Shown: positions 7,201 through 13,492, counted from the stretch's first letter. The stretch is 17,739 nt of DNA from Thermoplasmata archaeon (GCA_029858465.1 JAOUEZ010000011.1:1-17739); one strand, 5' to 3'. The notes: generated from the sequence alone by a model not told the origin. Program-made: numbers and translations.

Positions 7201-7404
7201 TTAATCATATCGTTCGCCGCAGGCAGGACAAAAGGAATCATCAGGATCCCCGGAGCCGCCGCAGCGCCTGCATCGCTTAATGGCAATCTTCTTTGGGACA
7301 TCGGACGAAGATAGCCCAGGATAATAGAAGGACTTGCCGCAGTTCCTGCAGGATGCAGATCTAGCGGGATTATCGGTCCCGCATTTGGCACATCTGATTG
7401 TCAT
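7201..7404 (-). CDS. Small double zinc-ribbon protein
   Basis: The 67-residue protein is essentially two zinc ribbons in tandem. The first is CAKC...CRNC (C5, C8, C19, C22), the second CRRC...CPAC near the C-terminus. Such proteins are abundant in archaea and usually serve as protein- or nucleic-acid-binding modules; no enzymatic residues are present. It sits upstream of the aldolase/dehydrogenase pair and downstream of tspO, all on the same strand, with 29 nt to the tspO stop. Its specific role cannot be inferred. Confidence 0.75.
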   Translation of the reverse strand: MTIRCAKCGTDNPARSASCRNCGKSFYYPGLSSSDVPKKIAIKRCRRCGGSGDPDDSFCPACGERYD

Positions 7405-7433
7405 TTTCTCCCGTCAATTATCCATTCGAAGAT

Positions 7434-7919
7434 TCAACCTTTGGGGGCAGCCGGATTCATTCTCCATACTGTGTAATTCAAATATGAAGCGATCGAGACC
7501 CATGTGAGATACGGAATGAAAAGGATGCCGGCGAGCACATTGACCGTAAAGAAGGCGATCATTGTTGCGAGAATGAACATCCAGAATATTACGACCTCAA
7601 CGAACGCGCCCTTCAAATCCTGCTTTGCGAAGAAGAGCAATGACCAGATAACATTCAAGGCGAGCTGTATCGCGAATAATATGATGGGAATGGATATCTG
7701 CTCAAAATCGCCTGACGACCAGACGATTGCTGCTGCAATCGCCATAAGAGTGTAGAGGATGAACCATATTGTGCCGATCAGTCCTCCAGGCGGAGTCCAG
7801 GATGGTTTTCTGAGAGAATCATACCACACATCGAGATTTTTCGTAGTAAATATCGCTCCAACGGCCGATGCAGCATAGCAGATTACGATGAATACAATCA
7901 GAGCAATCCAATCGAACAA
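7434..7919 (-). CDS. tspO: TspO/MBR family tryptophan-rich sensory protein
   Basis: The 161-residue, five-helix membrane protein has the TspO signatures KPSWTPPGGLIGTIWFILYTLMA (23 residues from 38, with WxPP at 41-44), LALNVIWSLLFF (86-97) and PYLTWVSIASYLNYTVWRMN near the C-terminus. TspO proteins bind porphyrins and related tetrapyrroles and are linked to their transport, degradation or stress signalling. The start is a TTG preceded by GAGGTGGG, a strong Shine-Dalgarno sequence, and lies only 9 nt after the nikR stop. The two genes are therefore almost certainly one operon. The pairing hints at a link between nickel status and tetrapyrroles such as F430, which is inference. Confidence 0.9.
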   Translation of the reverse strand: MFDWIALIVFIVICYAASAVGAIFTTKNLDVWYDSLRKPSWTPPGGLIGTIWFILYTLMAIAAAIVWSSGDFEQISIPIILFAIQLALNVIWSLLFFAKQDLKGAFVEVVIFWMFILATMIAFFTVNVLAGILFIPYLTWVSIASYLNYTVWRMNPAAPKG

Positions 7920-7928
7920 TATCCCACC

Positions 7929-8312
7929 TCATGACTGCAGGAATTTGATATATTCGAGTCCTTCATCTTTTTGAAATTCAACTAACATGGTCTTTACTTT
8001 TTCTCCAAGACCACGGACAATGAAGACATCGAGGCATTTCCCGTTCTTGAGGTGTGAGTGCACCTGCGTCCGGATGATTTCCTGGAAATCATGCCTCGAT
8101 TCGTCGATATCGGTACCATCCTCCGCCCGGTGGATAACAATCATGACACCCTCAACCTCGCCGGAAATAGCATCGCGCTCTTTCGCCTCTGCCTCCGCAG
8201 AGCGCAGACAGACGCGCACTGCCTCGCTCCTGCCCGCAAGACCGAGATCCTTCCGTATCTTGTCCAGCACAGTCAAATTCTTATCAGTTAGCGAGATGCT
8301 GACTACCGGCAT
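7929..8312 (-). CDS. nikR: NikR-family nickel-responsive transcriptional regulator
   Basis: The 127-residue protein has an N-terminal ribbon-helix-helix domain (about 1-45, beginning MPVVSISL) and a C-terminal ACT-like metal-sensing domain. All four high-affinity nickel ligands known from Escherichia coli NikR have counterparts with the right spacing: H74, H85, H87 and C93 (RHDF...HSHLKNGKC). The protein should therefore bind nickel. I chose the ATG at 8312; an in-frame TTG at 8321 would add three residues. A TATA box (minus strand TTTATAAT, 8346-8353) lies about 40 nt upstream and the AATAACAGTTATT palindrome lies between it and the start, suggesting autoregulation. It is divergent from a metal ABC transporter and cotranscribed with tspO. 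Confidence 0.9.
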   Translation of the reverse strand: MPVVSISLTDKNLTVLDKIRKDLGLAGRSEAVRVCLRSAEAEAKERDAISGEVEGVMIVIHRAEDGTDIDESRHDFQEIIRTQVHSHLKNGKCLDVFIVRGLGEKVKTMLVEFQKDEGLEYIKFLQS

Positions 8313-8327
8313 GTGAACCAATCCAGC

Positions 8328-8398
8328 AATAACAGTTATTAACCATATTATAAAGTGTTTCCCAAATGTTAATAGGAATAGATATATTTCTTAATAAC
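8328..8398. promoter_or_regulatory. Divergent nikR / metal-transporter promoters with shared TTAATAAC elements
   Basis: The palindrome AATAACAGTTATT (8328-8340) overlaps a minus-strand TTAATAAC (8335-8342) placed just after the nikR TATA box. On the plus strand another TTAATAAC (8391-8398) lies just after the TATA box of the transporter operon (GATATATTT, 8381-8389). A related GTTAATAG is at 8368-8375. Finding the same octamer in the same orientation between TATA and start in both promoters points to one regulator acting on both, most simply NikR. The sequence does not match the E. coli NikR operator (GTATGA-N16-TCATAC). Confidence 0.55.
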
Positions 8399-8412
8399 AA
8401 TGAGAAGACCAG

Positions 8413-9333
8413 ATGGGCATATCGACCGTAGGTAATATCGGTAAAATTACAATAGTCATTGTGATAGCTTTGGCCTTGCTTCTCAGCTATTTGGCAATTA
8501 ATTTCTCCATACCTACGCAAACGCAAAACAACAGACTTGCGGTCATGACAAGCTTCTATCCGCTCTGGTTTTTCGCTTCGGAAATTGGCGGCGATCGAGC
8601 CGAGGTGAATATGCTCATACCGGACAACGCTGAGCCGCACTCATGGGAGCCAACACCTTCGGACATCATCGAGGTGGGCACCTCTGACGTGTTCATTTTC
8701 AACGGTGGAGGATTCGAACCTTGGGTAGAAGATTTCCTTCCCCTATTGGAGGAAAATGTAACAATTGTCGACACGAGCAAGAACATAGTCGAAATATCAT
8801 CTGAGTTTGGCATCGAGGACCCACATTTCTGGCTCGATCCATTGAACGCAAAAATACAGGTCGACAACATATTGGCAGGATTCAAAGAGGAGGATTCTGC
8901 GAATGCGAGTTATTATGAGGCGAATGCGAATTCATTGAAATCAAGGCTCAATGGACTCCACAATGAATTCCTTTCCGGGCTTTCAAACAGAACCAAGAAT
9001 GCGATCATAACCACACACGAGGGGTTTGGCTATCTTGCAAATAGATACGGGTTCGAGGCCTATGCGGCGGTAGGAATTTCCGCGGAGGAGATGCCGAGCG
9101 CACAGGATTTGCTGAATCTGGCGCAGAAAGTGGAGGAATTCGGATTGGGATATGTATTTTCCGAGCCGACTTATTCTGACGCGATAATAGAGACAATTGC
9201 AGATGAGACCGGCGCTGAGATCCTTGTGCTGGATGGCGTGCACGGCCGCTCGGGAATACACGCAAACATGGATTATTTCGAAATAATGTACGAGAATCTT
9301 GAGAACCTCAGAATAGGACTTGAAGTGCAATAA
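8413..9333 (+). CDS. Metal ABC transporter substrate-binding protein (ZnuA/cluster A-I type)
   Basis: The 306-residue protein begins with a single hydrophobic segment (about 11-31), a membrane anchor or signal without a lipobox cysteine, followed by the C-clamp type metal-binding fold. Likely ligands, by comparison with ZnuA/TroA proteins, are H76 (AEPHSWEPTP), H138 (EDPHFWLDP), H202 (THEGFGYL) and an acidic residue at E251 or D274. There is no His-rich loop before H138, unlike many zinc-specific ZnuA proteins. The metal could be zinc, manganese or, given the adjacent nikR, nickel. The ATPase gene starts 12 nt after the stop. TATA and TTAATAAC elements precede the start by 15-32 nt. Confidence 0.88.
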   Translation: MGISTVGNIGKITIVIVIALALLLSYLAINFSIPTQTQNNRLAVMTSFYPLWFFASEIGGDRAEVNMLIPDNAEPHSWEPTPSDIIEVGTSDVFIFNGGGFEPWVEDFLPLLEENVTIVDTSKNIVEISSEFGIEDPHFWLDPLNAKIQVDNILAGFKEEDSANASYYEANANSLKSRLNGLHNEFLSGLSNRTKNAIITTHEGFGYLANRYGFEAYAAVGISAEEMPSAQDLLNLAQKVEEFGLGYVFSEPTYSDAIIETIADETGAEILVLDGVHGRSGIHANMDYFEIMYENLENLRIGLEVQ

Positions 9334-9345
9334 GAAGAGATTTCC

Positions 9346-10134
9346 ATGGCAGAGAAAATAATCGAGATGGAAGACGTGACGGTGAGATTCAACGGGAACA
9401 CCGTCCTCGACAATGTTTCACTTGATGTTCTCAGAGGGGATGTGATTGGCATAGTTGGCCCTAACGGCGGCGGCAAGACGACTCTTCTCAACGCGATTCT
9501 AGGGAATGTAAAGATCGCTTCCGGCTCCATTAGAATATTCGGGGAAGACCATACGAAATTCAGAGCCTTCAAGAAAATCGGGCACGTCTCCCAGCATGCG
9601 ATTCAATTCGACCCTGTCTTTCCTGCGACTGTCGAGGAGATTGTTGCACTCGGGTGCATTTCAAGAAAGAAACTCGGAAAGCGCCTGACGCATGGTGATA
9701 AGAAAGCCATCCTGTCGGCCTTGGAACTTGTAGAAATAATGGATGTGAGAAAGAAGAAGATCAGCGCCCTGTCTGGAGGACAGAAACAGCGGGTGTTCAT
9801 CGCAAAGGCTATCGTGCATAACCCAGAACTGCTGATTCTTGACGAGGCGACCACTGGATTAGATGTCTGCATACAGGACCGCTTCATCGACCTCCTACAG
9901 AAACTGAAAAGCGAGAGGGACATCACTGTCATGACGGTATCACATGACATATCGGGTGTGATGTGCCAGGCGAACAAGCTTGCGGTTGTTAACAGAGAGG
10001 TCAGCCTGATGGATATAACCCCAACATCTGATCCTACACCGCTGCTTAGAGACGCATATGGCGAACACTTCACTTTCGTCGTCCATCATGCCCCGGAGGA
10101 GTGCAAGCCGAATTTGGAGGAATCTGATGGTTGA
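9346..10134 (+). CDS. Metal ABC transporter ATP-binding protein (ZnuC type)
   Basis: The 262-residue protein is a complete ABC ATPase. Walker A is GPNGGGKT (38-45), the Q-loop is at VSQHAIQFDPVFPATVEEIV, the signature is LSGGQKQR (142-149), Walker B is LLILDEA (162-168) and the switch histidine is H200. The stretch around VFPATVEEIVALG is typical of the ZnuC/MntB-like subfamily. It would power uptake through the permease encoded next. The C-terminal 40 residues after the ABC core contain several His and Cys residues (HHAPEEC), which could be an extra metal contact. The last 8 nt overlap the permease gene. Confidence 0.92.
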   Translation: MAEKIIEMEDVTVRFNGNTVLDNVSLDVLRGDVIGIVGPNGGGKTTLLNAILGNVKIASGSIRIFGEDHTKFRAFKKIGHVSQHAIQFDPVFPATVEEIVALGCISRKKLGKRLTHGDKKAILSALELVEIMDVRKKKISALSGGQKQRVFIAKAIVHNPELLILDEATTGLDVCIQDRFIDLLQKLKSERDITVMTVSHDISGVMCQANKLAVVNREVSLMDITPTSDPTPLLRDAYGEHFTFVVHHAPEECKPNLEESDG

Positions 10135-10978
10135 TGCGGCTACCATTTTATCAATGTTCGATTATCCCTTCATCCAGAGAGCGTTCATCGGCGGTGTTTG
10201 CGCCGCTCTCCTGTGCTCGATCCTCGGAGTGTTCATGGTTTTGCGAAGATCCTCCTTGATCGGGGAGGGGATAGCCCATCTCTCATTCGGAGGAATCGCG
10301 GTTGGGCTGTTCTTTGCAATATATCCATTATTTTCTGCTCTCGTGTTGTCGCTTCTAGGGATATTGGCGATAAGCTATCTGCAGAGAAAGAAAATCGTCT
10401 ACTCCGAGACCGCGATAGGCATCCTGTTCTCCTTCGGCCTTGCCTTGGGAGCGGTCTTAGCCAGTGTGAAGGGGGGCTTCAGCATAGATCTCTTCTCGTA
10501 TCTGTTCGGATCAATCCTTACCGTCTCAACGGATGATCTCATATTGATTATTATTTTGACAGGGGTCGTCCTGACCTTCGTCGGCATCTTCTTCAAGGAA
10601 CTCATGCACATGACCTTTGACGAACAGGGTGCGAGGCTATCTGAGGTTCCGACAATCCCTCTTGACATCATATTCAATGTCGTCGTCGCATTTGCCGTGA
10701 TAGTATCCATCAAAATCGTTGGAACGCTTCTTGTATCTTCTCTGTTGATAATCCCTGCGGCGGCTTCTCTTCAACTTTCAAGATCTTTCAAGGAAACCGT
10801 TACAATCAGCATAATTGCCAGCATGATTTCCGTAATCGCCGGGTTGGTCTTGTCATTTGTCTACGATGTTGCAACTGGCGGGGCAATTGTGTTGGTCAGC
10901 CTCGGAATCTTCGTCATTTGTGTCCTTGGCAAGAGACTCATCAGGAGTGGAGAATTGCCAAAGAAAGCCACAAGTTGA
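10127..10978 (+). CDS. Metal ABC transporter permease (ZnuB/ABC-3 family)
   Basis: The product of 283 residues has about eight hydrophobic segments and the ABC-3 permease signatures LGVFMVLRRSSLIGEGIAHLSFGGIAVGL near the N-terminus and VGTLLVSSLLIIPAAASLQLSRSFKET in the second half. It forms the membrane channel for the binding protein and ATPase upstream. The ATG at 10127 is chosen because it overlaps the ATPase stop by 8 nt and is preceded by TTGGAGGA; longer readings in this frame run inside the ATPase gene. The three genes therefore form one tightly coupled operon. Confidence 0.92.
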   Translation: MVDAATILSMFDYPFIQRAFIGGVCAALLCSILGVFMVLRRSSLIGEGIAHLSFGGIAVGLFFAIYPLFSALVLSLLGILAISYLQRKKIVYSETAIGILFSFGLALGAVLASVKGGFSIDLFSYLFGSILTVSTDDLILIIILTGVVLTFVGIFFKELMHMTFDEQGARLSEVPTIPLDIIFNVVVAFAVIVSIKIVGTLLVSSLLIIPAAASLQLSRSFKETVTISIIASMISVIAGLVLSFVYDVATGGAIVLVSLGIFVICVLGKRLIRSGELPKKATS

Positions 10979-11003
10979 GTTCTTGTTTATCTAGAATACC
11001 AAT

Positions 11004-11432
11004 TTATGATATCTCAATCGATTTTTTCGTCTTGATTGTCAGGATATGCAATGTTACGGCAATTGCCACAATAAAGAGGATTATTCTTATTATGAAATCG
11101 TCAATGGCAAGAAAGGCTGTCGCTGAGATTGCTGTCCAAAGGAAAACAATAGTCACAATTTTTGCTCTAACTGATAATCCTCTTTTTTCTCGGTAATCGC
11201 TCAAATATCTCCCGAACAATTTGTTTGTAAGAAGCCATTTGTACATTCTTTTTGAACCTTTGAGATAGCAGGCTGCGGCCAAGAGTAAGAAGGGTGTAGT
11301 TGGTAAGACTGGTAATAAAATTCCTACTATTCCGAGCGCGAGAAAGAAAGTTCCAGCAGAAACCCAGAAAAATCGTATGATCTTCCTGGAGCTATCTGAC
11401 TTATCTGAAAAATTACTGGGAGGTTCTGGCAT
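11004..11432 (-). CDS. DUF454 (YbaN-like) inner-membrane protein
   Basis: The 142-residue protein carries the DUF454 hallmark GIVGILLPVLPTTPFLLLAAAC (22 residues, about 38-59), then a charged amphipathic segment WLLTNKLFGRYLSDYREKRGL and two further hydrophobic helices. Three or four membrane segments are predicted by eye. The family is widespread in bacteria and archaea and has no established function. It converges with the transporter operon and has its own promoter about 35 nt upstream, which contains the AAAAAGCCTTAT core of the island repeat. Confidence 0.85.
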   Translation of the reverse strand: MPEPPSNFSDKSDSSRKIIRFFWVSAGTFFLALGIVGILLPVLPTTPFLLLAAACYLKGSKRMYKWLLTNKLFGRYLSDYREKRGLSVRAKIVTIVFLWTAISATAFLAIDDFIIRIILFIVAIAVTLHILTIKTKKSIEIS

Positions 11433-11462
11433 CTTGACTCATTCGGGAATCTTTGATTTAGA

Positions 11463-11480
11463 ATAAGGCTTTTTCCTGAG
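11463..11480 (-). promoter_or_regulatory. Promoter of the DUF454 gene, partial copy of the island repeat
   Basis: On the minus strand this reads CTCAGGAAAAAGCCTTAT, sharing the A-run and CCTTAT core (as well as the flanking CTCAGG seen at the 16572 copy) but not the CTCCTG end. Its TTAT lies about 34 nt before the DUF454 ATG, so A-run plus TTAT works as BRE plus TATA. This copy helps interpret the others as promoters. Confidence 0.5.
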
Positions 11481-11509
11481 ATATTAGATATTCCAAGAGA
11501 ACATGCAAT

Positions 11510-11674
11510 TCAGACTTTCTCGAACTTGTCTTTTGATGCGCCGCATTTCGGACACACCCAATTGTCCGGCAAATCTTCAAATGCAGTTCCCGGCTGAACG
11601 CCGTTATCTGGATCTCCCTTAGCTGGGTCGTATACATATCTGCAAAAAATGTATTTACATACGTATTTGTCCAT
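11510..11674 (-). CDS. Rubredoxin with CX4C first metal-binding knuckle
   Basis: The 54-residue product is a one-iron electron carrier: DPAKGDPDNGVQPGTAFEDL (around 16-35) and the second knuckle CPKCG are canonical, and the length is standard. The first knuckle reads YVCKYIFCRYVYDP, giving C-x4-C instead of the usual C-x2-C-G; two residues are inserted and the conserved glycine after the second cysteine is arginine. CX4C knuckles are known as a rare variant in some rubredoxins. The ATG at 11674 with AAGGA upstream gives the canonical N-terminus; an upstream ATG would add seven residues. A copy of the island repeat lies about 40 nt upstream. Rubredoxins usually serve oxygen or superoxide reduction systems; no partner is nearby. 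Confidence 0.85.
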   Translation of the reverse strand: MDKYVCKYIFCRYVYDPAKGDPDNGVQPGTAFEDLPDNWVCPKCGASKDKFEKV

Positions 11675-11710
11675 TTCCTTAACCAGCCCTCGCAATCAAA
11701 TATTGCCCTG

Positions 11711-11730
11711 CAGGAGATAAGGCTTCTTCT
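11711..11730 (-). repeat. Island repeat copy 1 (upstream of rubredoxin)
   Basis: Plus strand CAGGAGATAAGGCTTCTTCT; one mismatch (C within the T-run) to the consensus. It lies 36-56 nt upstream of the rubredoxin ATG and 9 nt from the end of a tRNA 3'-end fragment. Read on the minus strand it is a plausible BRE/TATA promoter. Confidence 0.7.
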
Positions 11731-11739
11731 GGAAAGGAG

Positions 11740-11761
11740 TGGACCGAATGGGATTTGAACC
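11740..11761 (-). other. tRNA 3'-end fragment C
   Basis: On the minus strand the sequence is GG-TTCAAAT-CCCAT-TCGGTCC-A: T-loop, 3' half of the T-stem, 3' acceptor strand and discriminator base. The 5' half of the T-stem beyond GG does not pair (CAAGG against CCCAT), and no GGACCGA acceptor partner or cloverleaf lies upstream. It is a 22-nt fragment such as integration at a tRNA gene leaves behind. Confidence 0.55.
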
Positions 11762-11937
11762 TTGAGTATGCCAGTAAACAGAAAGATTCCGTCAATCAGC
11801 CGTTATTGAATCTTCGGCTCAAAACCCCTTTCAAGGCTTTTTTCCTATGGGCTTTTCAAAGCGAGTTCTCGATATCCTGTTCTCGACCGATACAGATTCG
11901 GAAAGACACGAAAGGTTATCTATTAAAGACTCGATGA
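11740..11937 (+). pseudogene. Possible 5' stub of a tRNA-targeting integrase gene (copy C)
   Basis: Reading away from the tRNA fragment on the plus strand, one frame stays open to 11937 and begins WTEWDLN, the typical translation of an antisense tRNA T-arm. In the frame starting GFEP the segment AQNPFQGF matches ENPFQS in copy B; the two copies share 14 identical bases (AAAACCCCTTTCAA). The GFEP frame has two early stops, so the copy is decayed. The name integrase is an inference from the many archaeal recombinase genes whose 5' end overlaps a tRNA attachment site; no catalytic part is present. Confidence 0.35.
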
Positions 11938-11955
11938 ATGAAAACGGAGGGAATA

Positions 11956-12306
11956 ATGTTATATTTGATAAGCAGCAATGTGAAAGAAGGACGAATTAGC
12001 GAATACTTCGCTTGGGTGAAGAAGAACAAGAAGGGCATACAGGACCATGCGCCCTCAGGATGGAAGTATCTGGGGACTTATGGATCTGTTTTGGGCTTTG
12101 GTCGGTATGACGTCACTGATATATGGGAGATTAATAAGTATGGTGATTTCGACACCTGGCGCAACTGGAAAGACAAGGTCGGCTTCCAATTGTTGACGGA
12201 GCAGCAGGACTTCTTCCTGCCTGGTACAGGTGAAGCAACATTGCTGAGAGAAGCCAGTGATATTAGGGTCGCCGAACCCAAGAAGCCGAAGCGATCGAAG
12301 AAGTAA
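11956..12306 (+). CDS. Small conserved-looking protein, possible dimeric alpha-beta barrel
   Basis: The 116-residue product starts MLYLISSNVKEGRISEYFAWVKKN, a strand-then-helix opening, and continues with aromatic-rich WKYLGTYGSVLGFGRYDVTDIWEIN and YGDFDTWRNWKD. This strand/helix pattern and the pattern of short aromatic strands are reminiscent of NIPSNAP/EthD-like dimeric alpha-beta barrel proteins, but I do not recognise a specific family. The ATG at 11956 has GGAGGG just upstream and a TATA-like CTATTAAAG about 34 nt before it, so it is preferred to the ATG at 11938. It is the only plus-strand cargo gene in the island. The lysine-rich tail overlaps no other gene. Confidence 0.65.
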   Translation: MLYLISSNVKEGRISEYFAWVKKNKKGIQDHAPSGWKYLGTYGSVLGFGRYDVTDIWEINKYGDFDTWRNWKDKVGFQLLTEQQDFFLPGTGEATLLREASDIRVAEPKKPKRSKK

Positions 12307-12366
12307 CCTTTCGTCCCGAATTTCCCAAACCCCTTGCTTTTCCTCCTCTATGGTCTTTTCTTTTTT

Positions 12367-12390
12367 CAGCAGGAGATAAGGCTTTTTCTT
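12367..12390 (-). repeat. Island repeat copy 2 (between convergent genes)
   Basis: Plus strand CAGGAGATAAGGCTTTTTCTT preceded by CAG, a perfect copy. It lies 9 nt beyond the stop of the 38-aa membrane protein gene. No convincing start codon follows on the minus strand before the convergent plus-strand gene, so this copy has no obvious gene to drive. Confidence 0.75.
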
Positions 12391-12398
12391 TGGGAGGA

Positions 12399-12515
12399 TT
12401 ACACACGAGAACCAAAATAGAATAGACAGAAAAGGAAAAGTATCACAACTATGACCAATGCCAAAAGTGCTACCCATTTGGCTTTATGCCAATTTGCTCT
12501 CTTTTCTTCTTCCAT
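12399..12515 (-). CDS. 38-residue single-span membrane microprotein
   Basis: This short gene encodes a charged N-terminus (MEEEKRANWHKAKW), one very hydrophobic helix (about residues 14-34, rich in Val, Leu and Phe) and a short GSRV tail, the form of a single-pass membrane peptide. The ATG is preceded by GGCGAGGAAA, a modest Shine-Dalgarno, and a perfect island repeat whose TTATC lies 35 nt upstream. The placement at promoter distance from the repeat and the clean amphipathic-charged/hydrophobic layout support it as real. Function is unknown; small membrane toxins or regulators have this form, as do harmless subunits. Confidence 0.55.
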   Translation of the reverse strand: MEEEKRANWHKAKWVALLALVIVVILFLFCLFYFGSRV

Positions 12516-12540
12516 TTTCCTCGCCCAGTCATTCTCTCTT

Positions 12541-12560
12541 CAGGAGATAAGGCTTTTTCT
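12541..12560 (-). repeat. Island repeat copy 3 (upstream of membrane microprotein)
   Basis: Plus strand CAGGAGATAAGGCTTTTTCT, perfect over 20 nt. It abuts the stop codon of the upstream membrane/zinc-ribbon gene and begins 26 nt before the microprotein ATG. Confidence 0.75.
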
Positions 12561-13286
12561 TCACCCGAGCTTCGCTCCACAGTGCTTGCAGAATGCGCCT
12601 CCATCGGTCGGTTTCCCACATTGAGAGCAATGAAGCACTATCTTGAGTCCATCATCCTTTGAGATCGATGACTTTTGAGGCGTTGATTCCTTAGATAGAG
12701 GACTTTGGGGTATCTCATCTGGAGAAGGCAATGGCTCAGGAGCTTTGCTGAAAGTCAATAATCTGCCTTTTAGTTCAATTGGTGGCTTATAATTGAGTCC
12801 GATTGGTTTGATTATACTGATAACCAATATGATTGCTGATGCAATCCCAAGATAAGGTCCAATGCCAGAAGGAAATCTTCCTTCTGCATAAGATATGAAT
12901 CCAATAATGAACATTGGAATGCCCACCAATTGAATTATTCCACCCATCGGAATGAAAATAGCAAACAATGTACCTATTAAGAATACAAAGCATCCCATGA
13001 ACATTAATGCATATTCTGGTTCTGCGGCTTCATTCAAAATGTTAATCAAGTTGTAATCTCCAAATATCCATCTTATCCATGCACTAAAAATCGCTACTAT
13101 TCCGATTGCTACACCAACTAGAGCAAGAATATTGACTCTCCATTTCGCCCTTTTTTCTGACTCCTCGACATTCTCCTTGCGGTCCGTTTGACTTAGAATT
13201 TTCGACTGAGATAATCTCGCCTCTCCTTGTGCTTCCGCGTCTCGAAGATAATTAATCCTTGGAAGGTCCCCGAATCCACCCGGCAT
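12561..13286 (-). CDS. Multi-pass membrane protein with C-terminal zinc ribbon
   Basis: From the ATG at 13286 the product has 241 residues: a charged N-terminal segment (about 20-48), four hydrophobic helices (about 52-71, 93-111, 113-131 and 143-159), a Ser/Pro-rich linker and a C-terminal zinc ribbon CSQCG...CKHCG with C220, C223, C233 and C236. No named family beyond the generic zinc-ribbon membrane protein is recognised. The frame is open another 27 codons upstream, but that stretch includes a degenerate copy of the island repeat (TATC about 31 nt before the chosen ATG), so it is more likely promoter than protein. The coding region is AT-rich compared with the metal operon. Confidence 0.75.
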   Translation of the reverse strand: MPGGFGDLPRINYLRDAEAQGEARLSQSKILSQTDRKENVEESEKRAKWRVNILALVGVAIGIVAIFSAWIRWIFGDYNLINILNEAAEPEYALMFMGCFVFLIGTLFAIFIPMGGIIQLVGIPMFIIGFISYAEGRFPSGIGPYLGIASAIILVISIIKPIGLNYKPPIELKGRLLTFSKAPEPLPSPDEIPQSPLSKESTPQKSSISKDDGLKIVLHCSQCGKPTDGGAFCKHCGAKLG

Positions 13287-13311
13287 TCCAAATCCCCAAA
13301 TCCTCACCGAA

Positions 13312-13332
13312 GCGATAGGGCTTAAAGCTTCT
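13312..13332 (-). repeat. Degenerate island repeat (upstream of the zinc-ribbon membrane gene)
   Basis: The minus strand reads AAGCCCTATCGC where the consensus reads AAGCCTTATCTC, ten of twelve matching, at the same distance from a start codon as the perfect copies. Outside this core the match is poor. Confidence 0.4.
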
Positions 13333-13349
13333 CTATTCGAGCCAATTAC

Positions 13350-13484
13350 GCGGGCATACGCACGCATATGCGCGCCCGCCCCCTGTTGCGATTAACGCAT
13401 AGAAACCCCCAGATAATCGCATAAGGCGCTCTATCGAGGATAGCCAATATCGTCTCTCAGCGTGATGCCCGTAAAGGTGGGGGT
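13350..13484. other. GC-rich intergenic stretch with several nested inverted repeats
   Basis: Within about 135 bp there are four pairings: GCGGGC (13350) with GCCCGC (13374), TGCGATTA (13387) with TAATCGCA (13414), CTATC-GAG-GATAG (13431-13443), and a long-range AACCCCCA (13404-13411) with TGGGGGTT (13478-13485) that closes an about 80-nt element. No open frame of note is present and base composition is much richer in GC than the flanking genes. The element has tRNA-like size but no TTC-loop consensus, so a non-coding RNA or recombination remnant is possible. Confidence 0.4.
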
Positions 13485-13492
13485 TCTAGCAA

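Noticed and set aside
12055..12477. A 140-codon minus-strand frame running through the repeat copy at 12367
   Set aside because: It lies antisense to the 116-residue plus-strand gene and across the 38-residue gene in another frame, and its sequence has no protein-like pattern.
13287..13367. N-terminal extension of the zinc-ribbon membrane protein to 268 residues
   Set aside because: The extra 27 codons cover a degenerate copy of the island repeat at promoter distance from the ATG at 13286.
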